A DNA stretch of 64,000 bases from Acorus gramineus (GCA_030737835.1 CM060852.1:10919343-10983342), one strand, 5' to 3'. Counted from the stretch's first letter, positions 47,801 to 60,052 are shown. Made by a program: numbers and translations. The notes: a model not told the origin generated them from the sequence alone.

Positions 47801-49466
47801 GTTGGTGGTTGCGTCTTCCATGAACGTTTGTTTTTTTAAATATATCATTCATGCATACGGTGTATGTAAAGATACTCAATAATATTTTATATGGACTCTT
47901 AAGATCTAAACCTTCATTTAATCAATTCCGTGTCAAAATTGTCACCAACTACAACCTAATTAACCTTTGTCGATGATTACTTACTTGGTTCTTCCATCAA
48001 AAAAAGCATTTAGCCAACTTAAAAGCGGTAGAGCTTTTCAAAAAAAAAAAACTTAAAAGCAGCAGAGCTAATAGAAATAGCTAAAAATATATACACCAAT
48101 ATTACACACCTTATAAATTTACATAAGCATACAAGCATTCTTCTTAATCATTCACCAACCACCTAACAATTCTTTCAATGTATATATATACATATATCAA
48201 GGGAAAACAAACCATATATATGTAAATAATCTATAGATTGTGTATATACATGTGATCATATTTATATGATTCTAGACCGTTCTAATCACCACTCAATCAG
48301 ATCACAACCAAACAGAAAATGACATATTTCTTTTCTATATTAAAATAGCTGTTTATCTTAAAATAACTTATATCATCATATCCAAACAAGGGTAGTCTTG
48401 GCTGGATGGGCCTACAGCCTGACCAATGTTAATTTTATATATAATTTTTATTATTACAATATTTTTTTATTTATACATAGAAAATCTTAAATCCATCATA
48501 TTATTTATTTTAATGAAAGCACGTAATTTTATCTAAGGATTTATTTGGATTCACATATGGGCATTTCAAAATTCCTAAAAAACTAAACTAAAAAAGAAAA
48601 ATTTAAAAAACCATAAAAACTACGTTTTTAAAAGCTAAATTTTAAACATGATATCATAAGAACTACTATTTAGCAAAGCCTTATTTATCATATCTAGAGT
48701 AAATATTTTATTTCTAATAAAAAAAAATTAGCCTATCCAAAAAAAAATTAAATTAAAAATAAAAACTTACTTGAGAGATAACCCCCAAGACACCAAGAGA
48801 AACCTTAGCCGCCAAGAGCTCTTCATTTCCCTCCACCAACTCCACCACCCTCGCATACTTACCATCACCACCAGCACTTGTACTTGGAACCACTAACCTC
48901 ACCCCAACGACGTACTCATGCACCGCCGGTCCCTTCCCACTCAACGAGCTCCCATGGGACCCAGTCCCGATCAACCCACCCAAAGTCATCCCCTCCCAAT
49001 AGGGTGAGTGAGGCAAAGCCAACCCGTTCTCCGCCGCCGCATCGATGAGCCCTCGAAGGGTAATCCCACCCCCTACAGTCATCCGACCCCTCAAAGGGTC
49101 CACGTTCATGACACTGTTTAGGTTTTCTGTGCTTATCACGAGCCCTTCCCCGTCCAGTCCGCCTGGGCACGACAGTTTGGGTATGCTGTGTGAGTACACG
49201 GTGACCACCTTCATGTGTTGCTTCTTTTGGGAGGCGTCGGAGACCACGGAGAGGAGCTCGGACTCGTCGGCCGGGCGGGCGACGGAGGCGGCTTTACAGG
49301 TGGTTCTGTCTGGGTAGATGCCGTAGCCGTTGGTGACGATGCAGTTGACGTCGCCGGCGCTGCATGTCACGGTGGGGGGGGGAGGGGTTGCATGGATTAA
49401 CGTACTGAGAAGTGTTGATAGGGTTAGTGTGAGGAGGAGATGATGATGAGACAAGTTGGTTTTCAT
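35848..49466 (-). CDS. GULLO: L-gulonolactone oxidase-like secreted FAD oxidase, copy C, 11.7-kb first intron
   Basis: Exons 49466-48771, 37100-36845, 36767-36600 and 36533-35848 give an open 601-aa protein. The longer signal region (MKTNLSHHHLLLTLTLSTLL) and changes such as VMNVDPLRGR and VVELVEGNEE set exon 1 apart from A and B. Exons 2-4 are near-identical to B (T/A and K/T changes in exons 3-4). The same FAD and ALO domains and PHLGKNRN motif are present. Intron 1 holds a 7.6-kb Helitron, a decayed extra piece of exon 2 (46258-46375) and a Mutator-like element. A 1.1-kb TIR element lies about 70 bp upstream of the ATG. The coding sequence looks sound, but long-intron splicing and promoter function are open questions. 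Confidence 0.88.
37293..37520 (+). mobile_element. SINE-like element in intron 1 of copy C
   Basis: Counterpart of the A and B elements with the same box-A-like and box-B-like words. The segment between the boxes has diverged (CCCTTAAAACTAAGTTGGG). Confidence 0.5.
40246..40348. mobile_element. 103-bp Mutator-like MITE nested in the Helitron
   Basis: The ends GGGTTTTTTGTATGTATACC and an inverse (GGTATACATGCAAAAAAACC) enclose an AT core. The 9-bp sequence TATTATTTA is repeated exactly at 40237-40245 and 40349-40357. Confidence 0.85.
41735..42846 (+). pseudogene. Captured, degenerate PIF-type bHLH gene fragment inside the Helitron
   Basis: Three pieces line up in order with the bHLH region of phytochrome-interacting-factor-type proteins. 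At 41735-41790 a block reads RSRQRGGEV, stop, QLSQK, against family RSRAAEVHNLSEK. At 42620-42690 it reads RQWSRINEKMKMLEKLISN, against RRRDRINEKMKALQELIPN. At 42785-42846 it reads DRQGIDGEAIEYHKQFHLQ, then VQ, against DKASMLDEAIEYLKxLQLQVQ. The third piece is bounded by GCAG and GTAACA exactly where PIF exons have their splice sites, so introns were captured too. Stops and lost basic residues (ERRRRDR) mean no functional DNA-binding domain. No other PIF domain (APB) was recognised. Confidence 0.75.
44857..44996. repeat. 70-bp tandem duplication in the Helitron
   Basis: Two copies of a unit beginning CTATTATGTTATAATTGCT and ending near TTTGTCT, with a few substitutions between them. Confidence 0.8.
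45345..45416. repeat. 36-bp tandem duplication in the Helitron
   Basis: AGGGAA, a variable segment, ATTAAATTCT and GTAGATGTC occur twice with a 36-bp period. Confidence 0.75.
45621..45865. repeat. 123-bp tandem duplication near the Helitron 3' end
   Basis: The unit TACTTACTTTGCTTATG to GAAGAGAGG(C/T)CATCT occurs twice with about five differences, so the duplication is not recent. Confidence 0.85.
46258..46375 (-). pseudogene. Orphan partial GULLO exon 2 in intron 1 of copy C
   Basis: The minus strand encodes VTLQLEPMFKRSITNRVE, followed by the rest of the first 39 residues of exon 2 with several changes and one in-frame stop. The acceptor that reads CAG in the working exon reads CAA here, so normal splicing is lost. 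To its left the sequence jumps straight back to the intron shared with A and B. It is a relic of a fourth GULLO gene whose exons 3-4 and most of exon 2 were lost when its 5' half was joined to copy C. Confidence 0.85.
46936..47696. mobile_element. Mutator-like TIR element in intron 1 of copy C
   Basis: The ends GGAAAAAATCGATATAACTC and its near inverse (GTTATATCAATTTTTTCC) are flanked by ATTTGGATA exactly on both sides (46927-46935 and 47697-47705). It belongs to the same family as 18695-19542 but sits at a different site. Confidence 0.85.
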
Positions 49467-49537
49467 GGTTAGGGTTTGTTGAGGTTTTGTATTGATATTA
49501 GTGTATAAACTGTGTTATATATATATATATATATATA

Positions 49538-50660
49538 CAGAAATTCTCTCCAACGGACGCCCGCGTTTTCACATTTTACGGACATATTAAATTCCATCAA
49601 ATGGGTGGTTGAGATGATCTGTAGATAAAACAAAAGGTCCACTTATCACTAATCTTAACCACACCCCCAACCAACCCCCGACCCAACCCAAACCATAATC
49701 TAACCATTACCCACCCATCCTCTCCCCCCCCCCCCCCCCCCCCCCCCAAAGAAACGAAAAACCCACCCTCCCCGATTTGTCTACCCATTATCATAAAACT
49801 CTTATTTATATATATATATATATAAATCATCCATTGAGCAAGGAAATCTATTGAGACAAATAATGAATAATCATTCATTAAAACATCTGGATTTATCAAT
49901 TCATCAACACATAATCACATAAATAGATGTTGATTTATTATTCATCAACATAATGTAATACCTCATATCACATAATGTGCATCTTTTGAGAAAAACTATA
50001 CAAATCATAAATGAAAAAAACATTTGAGCAACAATTTCGTACAAAGCCTAGATAAAAAAAGAGATCGTGGATCGGATCCGGCTCAACGTCGTTGTCTATG
50101 GTGTCGGATCTAGGGTAGCGCCTTGTCTCCGCCGAGTCGAGAAGAAACAGGGAGAGTTAGAGGGGGGGGGGGGGTGAGAGAGATCAATGAGCAAGAGAGT
50201 GTCTGGTGGTTGGGGGGTTTGTGAGACAGAGCGTAAGAGAGAGAGTGAGAGGGAACAAAGAGGGCCGAGTGGGGGTTTGAGCGAGACCGGTGCCGCCGCA
50301 ACTGCCGCCGCCTCTCACCGCCGCCGAAGCCCCTCAACAGCTTGACGCCAATGCCGCCGTTGCCGATGACTCTTGCTCCGTGTCTTCTTCTCTTTCATTT
50401 CTTTGAGGGGGAAGACAGAGAGGATGGGTGGGTTATGGTTGGGTTGTGGTTTTGGTTGGGTTAGATAATGGGTTATGGTTTGGGTTAGGTTAGATAATGG
50501 GTTATGATTTGGGTTGGGTTGGGGGTTCGTTGGGGGTGTGGTTAAGATCAGTGGTCGGTAGACCTTTTGTGTTTTCTATAGATCATCTACCACCCATTTG
50601 ATGGGATTTAATGTGTCCGCAACATGTGAAAATACGGGCGTCCGTCGGAGAGAATTTCTG
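49538..50660. mobile_element. 1.1-kb long-TIR element in the promoter/5' UTR of copy C
   Basis: The ends CAGAAATTCTCTCCAACGGA and the inverse of CAGAAATTCTCTCCGACGGA begin TIRs of roughly 200 bp. It sits inside the (TA)n tract that lies upstream of the ATG in all three copies, so target duplication length cannot be read. Long TIRs suggest a Mutator-like element. The left arm contains a run of 24 C (49724-49747). The right half is GC-rich (50080-50390), with a run of 13 G and CCGCCG repeats unlike the rest of the region. No transposase was seen. Confidence 0.8.
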
Positions 50661-50711
<51 letters not shown>

Positions 50712-51436
50712 TTAGTGAGAAGGATTGGCTTCCATGGAAGTAAGTTGGGAAGTGGTGGAAGGTGTTTATCTTTTTATATATCATTGACCAACATATATGT
50801 TGCTCTAATGTGTTCAAAGAAGGGTTAAATTATATTGGATATGTTTGATTTAAATGGGGAACTATTGAAAAAGGAAGATATGTGTTGGGGGCATCCATTC
50901 CAACATTGGACATTTAGTTTTATCTTTTCTTTCATTTCAAAGTCCTATCTTTGAGGGTACATATTAAATTAGTTTATGAATATATTAATTACCAATTTTT
51001 TCCATTCCCATATCGGACTTTTAGTTTAATCTTTTTTTCCACATCAAAGTTTTATCTTTGACGGAAAATATTCTATTTTATAAATTAAAAAATTAAATTA
51101 GTTTATGGATGTTACCAATTTTCTCATGATGTTTACTTTAGTTAATAATGCATTATCTATTACTTACTTATTAAAAGAAAAGTGACACTGTTTTTTTTGT
51201 TTTCATTTTTATTCTATCATAAATTTAGCAATTACTTATATCTATTTATTCAAATTTTAAGATTTCAAATTAGATTTACATAAATCATAAATATATTTTT
51301 AGATTTGAAAATCAGATTTAAGAAAATCATATCAATATAATAAAATTTTATTAATTAAAAATTAAAGATATTATTAAATCTATCTCAATGAATTTTTAAA
51401 AAGTTTGTCATGTTATTTTTATTATAATATAAAATA

Positions 51437-51686
51437 GGGATTTTTAGTTTTAAGTCCCTATAACTATATGATTTAGTGATCGATCCCTCACTTCTTTATA
51501 TTTCGGTTTAAGTCCCTAGATTTAAAGGGTATGTTTCTTTTTAGTCCCTCCCAGGGACTTATCCCTAAATTATTTGATTTTCTTTTTAGTCACCCTTGAA
51601 ATCTGGGGACTTAAACCAAAATATGAAGAAGGGAGGGATCGATCACTAAATTATATAGTTTACAGGGACTTAAAACTAAAAATCCC
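51437..51686. mobile_element. Mutator-like MITE upstream of copy C, TTTTTAAGTCC family
   Basis: A 250-bp near-perfect hairpin starts GGGATTTTTAGTTTTAAGTC, with TATAAAATA on both sides (51428-51436 and 51687-51695). Units A and B have the uninterrupted site (around 24925 and 35255). It is the best-preserved member of the family in the window. Confidence 0.88.
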
Positions 51687-52527
51687 TATAAAATAATATT
51701 ACATGCATGGTATACAAAATTACCATATATGTTGAATGCATGAAATGAGTTTTTTAAATAGTTCAATATTCTTTCGTCTATATTGTGTAATTCATATCAA
51801 TATTATAGTTACAAATAATATAATATAGAAGCACATAGGAATATGTATCTATTAATTTATTTAATAATTATTAATTTTTTGCATCTTTTTGTTATATTAT
51901 TTACATATAAAACTATCATCAATATTATAACGCATGCTTTTAGCACATGTATATATAACTAATATATAAATAACAAGAAAATTGTGATCCCCTTTTATCT
52001 CTTCATGATCCTCACCATCCCATTATGTAAATTTTAATTAGATATTGTTGAGATGAAGAACGGGTTAGCTCTAACAAGCGTTGGGATAATTTGATTGTCC
52101 AACGCATTCGTAACTATTCAATCTTATAATTTTGAGATATAGAAATTGATTGAATCCTAAAAATAAATATTTTAAAATTTAATTGCATTCTAACTTTAAT
52201 TTTCAAATCTTACAAAGTATTTCAGGCATAATAAACTGAGAAGATCGGACGGTCACGAATGCATTGGACAATCAAATTGTCTAACACCTGTTAGACCTAA
52301 TCTGATTCTGTTGAGATGATGACTCCTATGAATTGATTTATCATATTTTATCCGGTATTTTTAATATTTTATATTCTTGAGTAGAATAGTAAATCCGATT
52401 CAAATGAAAGTTTGATGCAATTTAATAATTAATTTAAACAAAAACCAATATAAGATTAGTTTACAGAATCAAATGAGCACAACTCCCCTCGTATTGCATA
52501 TCTCTAAAATACATATAATTAAATATA

Positions 52528-53296
52528 GGGAAAATGATAAAAAAAAATCTCCTAAGAGTTTGAAATATCCAAATCAGCCATTTTTAAAATTATACCTAAA
52601 AAAGTCTCATTTCACAGTTTTGAAAACACAAAAGACTAATCTGCCCTTATGTAATTAAATCTTTAATATCTCTCTTTATTCCACATTAAAAACCTATTTT
52701 TCCTACAAAACAACAATCGCTTTGTACATGATAAAAATCAATCCTCTCAGAGGTTTTGTTATTATATATCATATTATGTGTTTCTTATATATCTTACATG
52801 ATATTGTTTATCATTTTTCATTGTGTATAATTATAATATGTAATTTAAATTTGTGTTGTGTCCCAATACAGCAGATGATATTTAGTATTCTAAATCTTTA
52901 TTCACATTTTAAATTTTTTGGCTATTTACATATTTTTATGATATCATTATTACATATCCATTTTTTAAAAAAAGCATCAACATTTAATGGAGTACATCAT
53001 CAAAAACTCAAATTATATTGGTATATATTTCACAAAATCCACCTGATCACAAAGAATTTACAATAAAAAAAAAATTGATCTACATGAAAATGTCTGAAAT
53101 ATATTAATAAAATTAAGAGAGTGAAATAATTTAACAAAGTTAAGAGATATAGAATGCATTAAGGATCTAATTACATAAAGGTAGATTGGTCTTTTATGTT
53201 TCCAAAATTGTAAATTGAGATTTTTTTAGGTATAATTTTAAAAAGTGATTGATTTGAGTATTTCTAACTTTTGAGAGACTTTTTTAATCATTTTCC
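52528..53296. mobile_element. TIR element (Mutator-like) between GULLO C and SCPL
   Basis: Inverted ends of about 135 bp start GGAAAATGAT and continue through TTTTTAAAATTATACCTAAA. ATTAAATATA is repeated exactly at 52518-52527 and 53297-53306. The core is AT-rich; a 114-aa ORF in it has no recognisable domain. Confidence 0.8.
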
Positions 53297-53571
53297 ATTA
53301 AATATATAGTATGAGAGTTATAAAATGGACAATTCATAATTAAATTATATATCAAATGTTACAAAAGTGGAATCAGTCAAATCTTGTGAGTGCAAAACGT
53401 TGGACGACTTATAGAACTATTTAATTTTTTTTTCACTGTTTCAAAGAAACAGAGATTTCTTCATGCATTCACCCACTCATACAACCATTAGATAATCTAA
53501 AATTGAACTACACAACCTGAAAAATCATGTAAATATGATCAAATGAAAGATTCACCAACACAGTGTGTCAT

Positions 53572-56500
53572 TTATAAAGGATTTTCAGAGATCCACCGTC
53601 GAAACATCGCCGAGCATTCTTTAGGCCTATACTCTGGAGCAGTGTGACCTCCACCCTAAAGTAGCAATCACCACTATGTATCATTTTTGTGTTTGTCTTC
53701 AATGTAATTTCTACCATACAAGATAGTCATAGAGCACATTTATCTTACCTTAATTGTTGCAAATGTTAAGTTGTTTGAATACATCCTTGTGAATCTGAAA
53801 AAGCCAACACCATCAATCATATAGCAAGTGCTTAATATTTTGAGATTGGATTGTTTATGAACTGATTCAAGTTCATTCTGATACTCACCCTGCAACTTGG
53901 CCATCCACAGACCATGGTCGCCAATCATCGACAATGGAAAACCCCAACGATTTTATCCATGACTGTGTGCTTATATGTGGCACAATCATGTCATGATCAC
54001 CACTGCGACGAGAGAGTGTTACAAAGAGAGTATTATTTATGAACAAACAAGTTTGGATAAGAGACTAAATGTAACTTCAAAACACCTGTACACTAGAGCT
54101 CGATAGCCTTTACTAGTGAGATTATGATGATAATTCACCACGCTGTTTATAACCCTGACATAAGGTAAACTTTGATCGCACCTCTTCCATTGCCTAACTG
54201 TATCCTGTATTCAGCAACCAAATCTTGATCTAAATCGATTTAATTTGAATAGGTATAGCCAAAAAAAAAAGAATCTAAATTGATCACACCTCATGGACAT
54301 GTAAAGCTCGTCTTACAGTCTCATCTTCTTGCCAGTAGTAAGAAAGCAAATAACCATAAGTCTGCATAAGCATAAGTAAAAACACATTAAACTAAAAAAA
54401 CTGTTAGTTTTCAATCATGTCATGCGATGGCAGAGAGAGAGAGAGAGAGAGAGAGTTACTCTGCATCCCACATTGAGAGGTAACTCCTCTCTCATATGCT
54501 CTGCAAGAGATCTTCTACCCACTAGGTCTCCTCTTGGCTTTGGGGCTATATAAAAGCATACTGGCTCCAAGATTTGGGCATCATTGATTCCTGAAACACA
54601 CTGCATGGCAAGAATTTTATGAACTGGATCTTTCATCCACATTGAAGTACAATCACATTTGGTGCACAGAAGGCCAACCTCATTCACCAAGTCGATGCAC
54701 TTTGCACATTGTTCATTAGAAGGATTCACATATTTCCCATTGCAGCTTCTCTTTGTCAACTGTTCAGGGCAACAAACATGATTGAAAGTTGAAGGGAAAT
54801 GAATAGAATTGGAATTCAAGTTTTTATTCTATTAATTGGCCATGTGTGGCCCATTAAAGGGTGAGATGAGAGAAAATGCAATGCGTTGTGTGCTTCTATG
54901 TGAGTATAATTCTTACATACCATGACTTGTTTTAATTAAAATTTCGTATGACTGGAGAGGGACAAAACACACAATATATAAAAAATGATTAAGAAATGAA
55001 ATCACCTCATAAAATTCGTCAGGTATGAGACCCATCCCATGACAATATGGAATTTTTGCCTGGTCATCAAAGTCTCTATCTGTTACTGGATTCCCAAGCA
55101 AATAACCCTGAATGCATTGGCAGAGTATATGAACAACAAATAAGGACTTTCCACAGCATGACCTTTTCTTTTATGTATAAGTCAAATGCAATACACATGA
55201 TTGAAGAAATTTTAGACAAGAGCAACAGCATAAGGGCAACACCATGCCTGCTATCAATCAATGGTGTAGACTAATCCCCACAATAATAGAATAATTGATC
55301 ATGTGATAACACAAATTTGAGTTGCTAAGAGATCTTGTATCTTATTTGTTTTCTATAATGAATTATTCACCTTCTCCTCCGTGGATGTAGACAAGCCACC
55401 CAACCTCATACAGATTTGTGTTATGTTGTGTGCTTTGTTTGGTTTTCATAGGAGACATTATCAACTTCTACAAATCCTTTGGCATCGGATTTGATTGTCA
55501 CATGAAATCACACTCTATAGGGAAAAAAGAGGATGAAAGATGAGGGCTATAAAAAGAATCACATACCTTGAGATTGAACCGTGGTTCATCTCCCACTTCA
55601 ATACCTAAAAGAAAGAACAAAAAATTAATCTCATGAAATCATCCTGGTGACTTACACAAGAAGCAGAGAATGACAGAATTTTAATTATTAATTTGATCAA
55701 CGCCATCATAAATGAAATCCTGCTGTTTTTGGTACGAAAAAAAGATGGATTAAACATGATAATCAAAGATTACCATTTGATATCTCTTGAGTGAGAACTG
55801 GGACTGTGATGCCAGAATATGAATCACCACCAATGTATAGAGAATTTGAGAGGAACTCAGGATGATCAGCAAACCACTGGAACAAGAACAATCAAACATT
55901 GTTGTTAGACCAACTATTCAATTAATGATATTCTTCTTTCGCATTTTTAAGTATATAATCAATTTTACCTTTATCAAAAACTGGTAGACTTCCTTAGATG
56001 ATCTAAGATCATTGGTTGCATAACTTTTCAAGCGTTTCGAATACGAGTATCCGGTCCCAATCGGGGCGTCGATGTAAATGATATTAGCAACCTAAGCAGT
56101 GATATTAGTTTAGAGAAACACTATATTCATAGGAATTAAGGGAGAGAGAAAAAAAGTCAGGGACAATGATTTGGCACCTTTGTCCATGAATTTGGGTTGT
56201 TCACTAAATTGGGCAAGCTCCCATTGTACTCCTCAACATTAAAAATTACAGGACCTACAAAATTGAAATAATAAGCTCACAAGTAAGTCATCAACTTGCC
56301 ACAAAATTTGAGTTTCATCATCTGGCCATGAAAGTACTAAGCTTTCAATACTATAACATTGAGACCCATATGGTTCAGGTGATGACATGCATTATTCATA
56401 TTCAAGGCTAAACCTAGAGTACATATTGTTAAAAATTATCGAAACTTAAATGGTAAGACTCAATAGTTGAAAGTGGCATTAGAGCTTACAATGTAATTCA

Positions 56501-59500
56501 TAATTAAAAATAGAGCATTGATACACAATCTTTTTTCTAAGCCTGATTTAAGTCACATATATTTTATTAACGTCATATACTCATATTAATGAGGTATAAA
56601 TCTCGTTAGAAATTTTTCACAATTCTAAAAATGAATCCATCAATATTTACTTTTTTTTTTTTTTTTTATAAAAGCATATACCTCATTAGATGTGATATAC
56701 TATTTTAAAACAAATCAAATGAGATTGTACGTAACATTTTCCTTAATAATATTATTACATCTTCAATGCATGTTTTCTATGCAATGAAAAATATGCCTTT
56801 ACAAAGATAGATAATATATAATATAAGATAATTAATTGAATATACAAAAAATCACAAAGTATGTAATTTGTTAGAAAAATAAAAGTAGATTTGTGACAAC
56901 TTTCATTCGTTGGCGCTAATTTATCCACCTGTTTGTTGGCGATTATTCGAAAGCATTTTTCATGGGACCGCGGGGTAAACAGGTGGAGGTAACCTTCCTA
57001 GCTCAACCGTAAGGTCAATTACGGAAGTCCTCCGATATAAAAAAAAAAAAAAAAAAGCCCAAAAAAACTTTCCTTTGTTATTGGGTCAGCCAACTACGAG
57101 GATGGTTCATGGTCCAAGTCAGACCCCAGATAGAGAGCCCATTGGACTTTCATCTCTCCCGGGAAATGTGATGTTTGACGAATGGCCCACATTGACATTA
57201 ATGATAGATCCAGTTTTGGACTATAGACATTAATAATGAAAAAATGTTAGACTCAATTATTTTTACTAATTAAAACTCAGATCACACATGTTATTTTTTT
57301 AAAAAAATAATAAACATTACCTAATAAGGTATATATTTTAATTAAAAGTGTATATTGATACATTCTGAGTTGAATGAACTCATTTTCAGTAAGTGTATGA
57401 AAAAATTGAACGAGATATACACATCGTCTAACAAAATATATATTTTATTAAATTTGAACGAGAAAAATAAAATTATATTTTGATTGGTAAAAAAAATTGA
57501 GTATAACAAAACTTTTAAACAGATGAATACATCAAAAGTGGAAAGTGACACCCACTCCCATTTTGATGGGGTTTGGGGACAAAAGTGGAAGCAACCTTTT
57601 GGCTGGTATGTAATGATAGGCTTTTTAATTGCCCTACTTACCTATGTAACAAAAAAAAAAAAAAATGTTGATACGCGCAGTCTGTTTTTACAGTTCGTAT
57701 GTTATGATAATGTAGTATATACTACACCACTATCATAGTGTATACTACACTATCATAATATATATTACAGTCCATTTTTTTTATTTTTCATAATGAAAAA
57801 ATATGCACTAATGCATCTCAGTATATACTTTATTTCATATAAAAGCATGCACTTCAAAGGGTGAGTGTTAATTTTATTTAAAAAAAAATGGAATGAACTA
57901 CAATTGAGACGGTAATAGAGGCTACGTGTATTTTTTTCAAAAAAAAAAATCTCATGTACTTCAGTTTCATGTTAAATGAATACTGAACAGGGATAATATA
58001 TGTTTTTTTCTTTGGATTCTTATGGCGATAGGTAAATGAATAAATGTTATTATTTTAATTTATATTTATTATAAAAAATTCATATTTGTGAAAAAATTAA
58101 TTTTGAGACCATATTTATTCCAATCGTGCTCTACGTTCGGAACTTAGCCCTCATTTGAATATCCAGAAATAAAGCGGAACATGAGATTTTGGTTGTTTGA
58201 ATACTCGTCACGGATGACCTAAGCCTGGATAATCTTGCGTAACCTTGCATTGACATTCCATGTATCAGCTTCAGAGCATGTAATATACATGTCGGTGGGC
58301 TTAAGTGGGCCCCACGATTAAAACACAAAATCGAGAAGCTTTTTTTGCTTTTGCAGTGATTTTCATAGTACTCCCTCTCTCACCAGTCCCATCTCTTCCT
58401 CGCTTTTCGTCCACATGATTTCATGGTACACATGTTAAATAGTATTAATATTTTTAAATATGATAAAATTATTTAATTATTTTTAAAATTTAAAAATAGA
58501 TAAAAGTAAAATATATCTCATTAAAAAATAGTAAAAAGACAAAAGCGTGGACCCCACTATTTTAAGAGTTGGGGCCATTGTCTAGGAACTCCTCCTTTGA
58601 TCAAGCCAGACCAATTCCAGTCCTTGTTTAATTCCTCGTTTTGAAAAGCCCACTAATGTTTAGCTAAAAGCAGTCCTTATCATTGGAGATGCTAAGGTCA
58701 GTTGCGTATTTGTGGTCACTTACTCCAAGTACAAAAGTCCTCGGATTGAAAAGACTATTTTATAGTCAACAACAAAAACCTAACTTATTAGATTATTATA
58801 ATTGGTTCCCAAATCTTTCGTAATCATCAAATCAGTGAAAAGGAGATAGAAAAGGTAAAGGTTACGGACGGCCCTTTTTTTTCCGTTCAATTTCAATGTA
58901 TATGTTTTGGTTTTATTAAAATAATATTAACGATTTAATATTATCTTCAATTCTTATTAAAACCTATACTCAAATCTCATTAATAATTTGAGTAAAAGTT
59001 TCGTTTGTTATAATGTGTGTCTAACAATTTATTCAAATTTTTTAAAAAAATTCTAATCTTCCCTCAATCATTCATTAATTAGGCTTAAAATAGAGATCTG
59101 CAATGGTAAAATTAGAGTCTCTTCTGATTTTGGATAAATTTTTTAGTCTCTCTTCATTTGATATGAGTTTGGGTCAAGGGTTGGAAATGATTTTGTGGGA
59201 TTTTTATTCGAATTTAAATTTATATGTGCATCGACGTAGAATTAGAGATGCTCTAATTAAGTATTTATTTTTTATAATGATAAAAGTATATATACTCCAA
59301 TACATTATATAGAACATTTTTAGAAAATATAAAAAATTTCTAACAATGTATATATCTTGTTAATTTGAGTGTATCTATCGATATATATGAGATTTAAATT
59401 GAGGCTTAAAAAAAGACGGTGCATAACAAAGCTCGAACAAAAAAAAATCACATAGTTGATCAAAATTCATCCTACCACCACACTTCACCAAAAAGAGAAA

Positions 59501-60014
59501 TTAAACATTCATCAATCAGAAAAGAAGATGAAATAAATTTTGAATTGTAAGCTCTATGAGTTATCATGATATATATGTATAATCATATCTAAGGATTAGC
59601 CAGGAGAAAAATGAGGGAATTAATTAATACCATTCTCGAAAGCAAAACCCATGAAAGAAGAGCAACCAGGGCCTCCGGTGAGCCAGACAATGAGAGGGTC
59701 TTCTCTTGGGCTTCTCTCTGACTTCACAAAGTAATAAAACATGTATGACTCGTTCAACTCGTCTACCTCTATGTACCTGTTATTAACATACATGTATATC
59801 TGTCAGTGATAATAACAAAAGTACTTCTAGCTATGTGAGTTTTAGTTCATGAGAATCAGTTGGGGGAAGCTGACCCAGTTTCCAGATTGAAGGGTAGAGG
59901 ACCAGAAAGACCAGGTAGATCAGTCACTTTGAATGAGTGTGGCACTGAAGAAGCCATCACTAACTGTAGCAAGAGACCAATCACCCACCATGGGAGCTTC
60001 TTCTTTATCTCCAT
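53572..60014 (-). CDS. SCPL: Serine carboxypeptidase-like protein (SCPL, subfamily IA type)
   Basis: Fourteen exons in consistent phase: 60014-59875, 59776-59631, 56254-56178, 56091-55969, 55876-55774, 55604-55567, 55107-55006, 54759-54679, 54600-54460, 54361-54290, 54204-54086, 54002-53889, 53794-53749 and 53655-53572. They encode 461 residues, the usual SCPL length. A signal peptide ([15 protein letters not shown]) is followed by [13 protein letters not shown], the oxyanion-hole motif [19 protein letters not shown], the nucleophile motif GDSYSG, the Asp motif [10 protein letters not shown] and the His motif GGGHTAPEY, so the Ser-Asp-His triad is complete. The many Cys in the middle fit the disulfide-linked insertion of the family. 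Subfamily members include peptidases and glucose-ester acyltransferases, and the sequence alone does not decide which. The exon 1 donor is GTCAGC, weak but in phase. Intron 2 is 3.4 kb. The start was chosen for the signal peptide, although the frame stays open upstream to 60149. Confidence 0.94.
54433..54455. repeat. (GA)n microsatellite just inside SCPL intron 9
   Basis: On the coding strand a CT run begins four bases after the GTAA of the exon 9 donor. Length variation here could affect donor use. Confidence 0.8.
56905..57058 (+). other. GC-richer patch with A-tail in SCPL intron 2 (possible SINE)
   Basis: A short GC-rich stretch (GGGACCGCGGGGTAAACAGG, later AGCTCAACCGTAAGGTCAAT) ends in TATA followed by about 18 A. 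It resembles the layout of a tRNA-derived SINE but no clear box A/B pair or target duplication was found. Confidence 0.3.
57701..57775. repeat. Palindromic TGTAGTATATACTACA cluster in SCPL intron 2
   Basis: A perfect 16-bp palindrome at 57711-57726 is followed by imperfect repeats (AGTGTATACTACACT). The following 130 bp resemble 61195-61345, so this is probably a piece of a shared repeat family. Confidence 0.5.
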
Positions 60015-60016
60015 GG

Positions 60017-60018
<2 letters not shown>

Positions 60019-60047
<29 letters not shown>
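60019..60047. repeat. (CT)n microsatellite directly upstream of the SCPL start
   Basis: On the coding strand this is a GA run ending five bases before the ATG at 60014, in the 5' UTR. GA/CT tracts are common in plant leaders and can bind BPC factors; function is inference. Confidence 0.85.

Positions 60048-60052
<5 letters not shown>

Larger units (their letters stand above)
35463..51908. repeat. Tandem unit C of the GULLO array, expanded by insertions
   Basis: It carries gene C. It is enlarged by the Helitron (38386-45980) and the long-TIR element (49538-50660). It lacks a 3.6-kb segment present upstream of A and B. Its right boundary, near TTACATATA at 51900-51908, matches the B/C junction at 35450-35458. 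Confidence 0.8.

Noticed and set aside
52722-53066. 114-aa hydrophobic ORF
   Set aside because: AT-rich core of a TIR element, Ile/Phe/His/Leu-biased composition and no recognisable domain.
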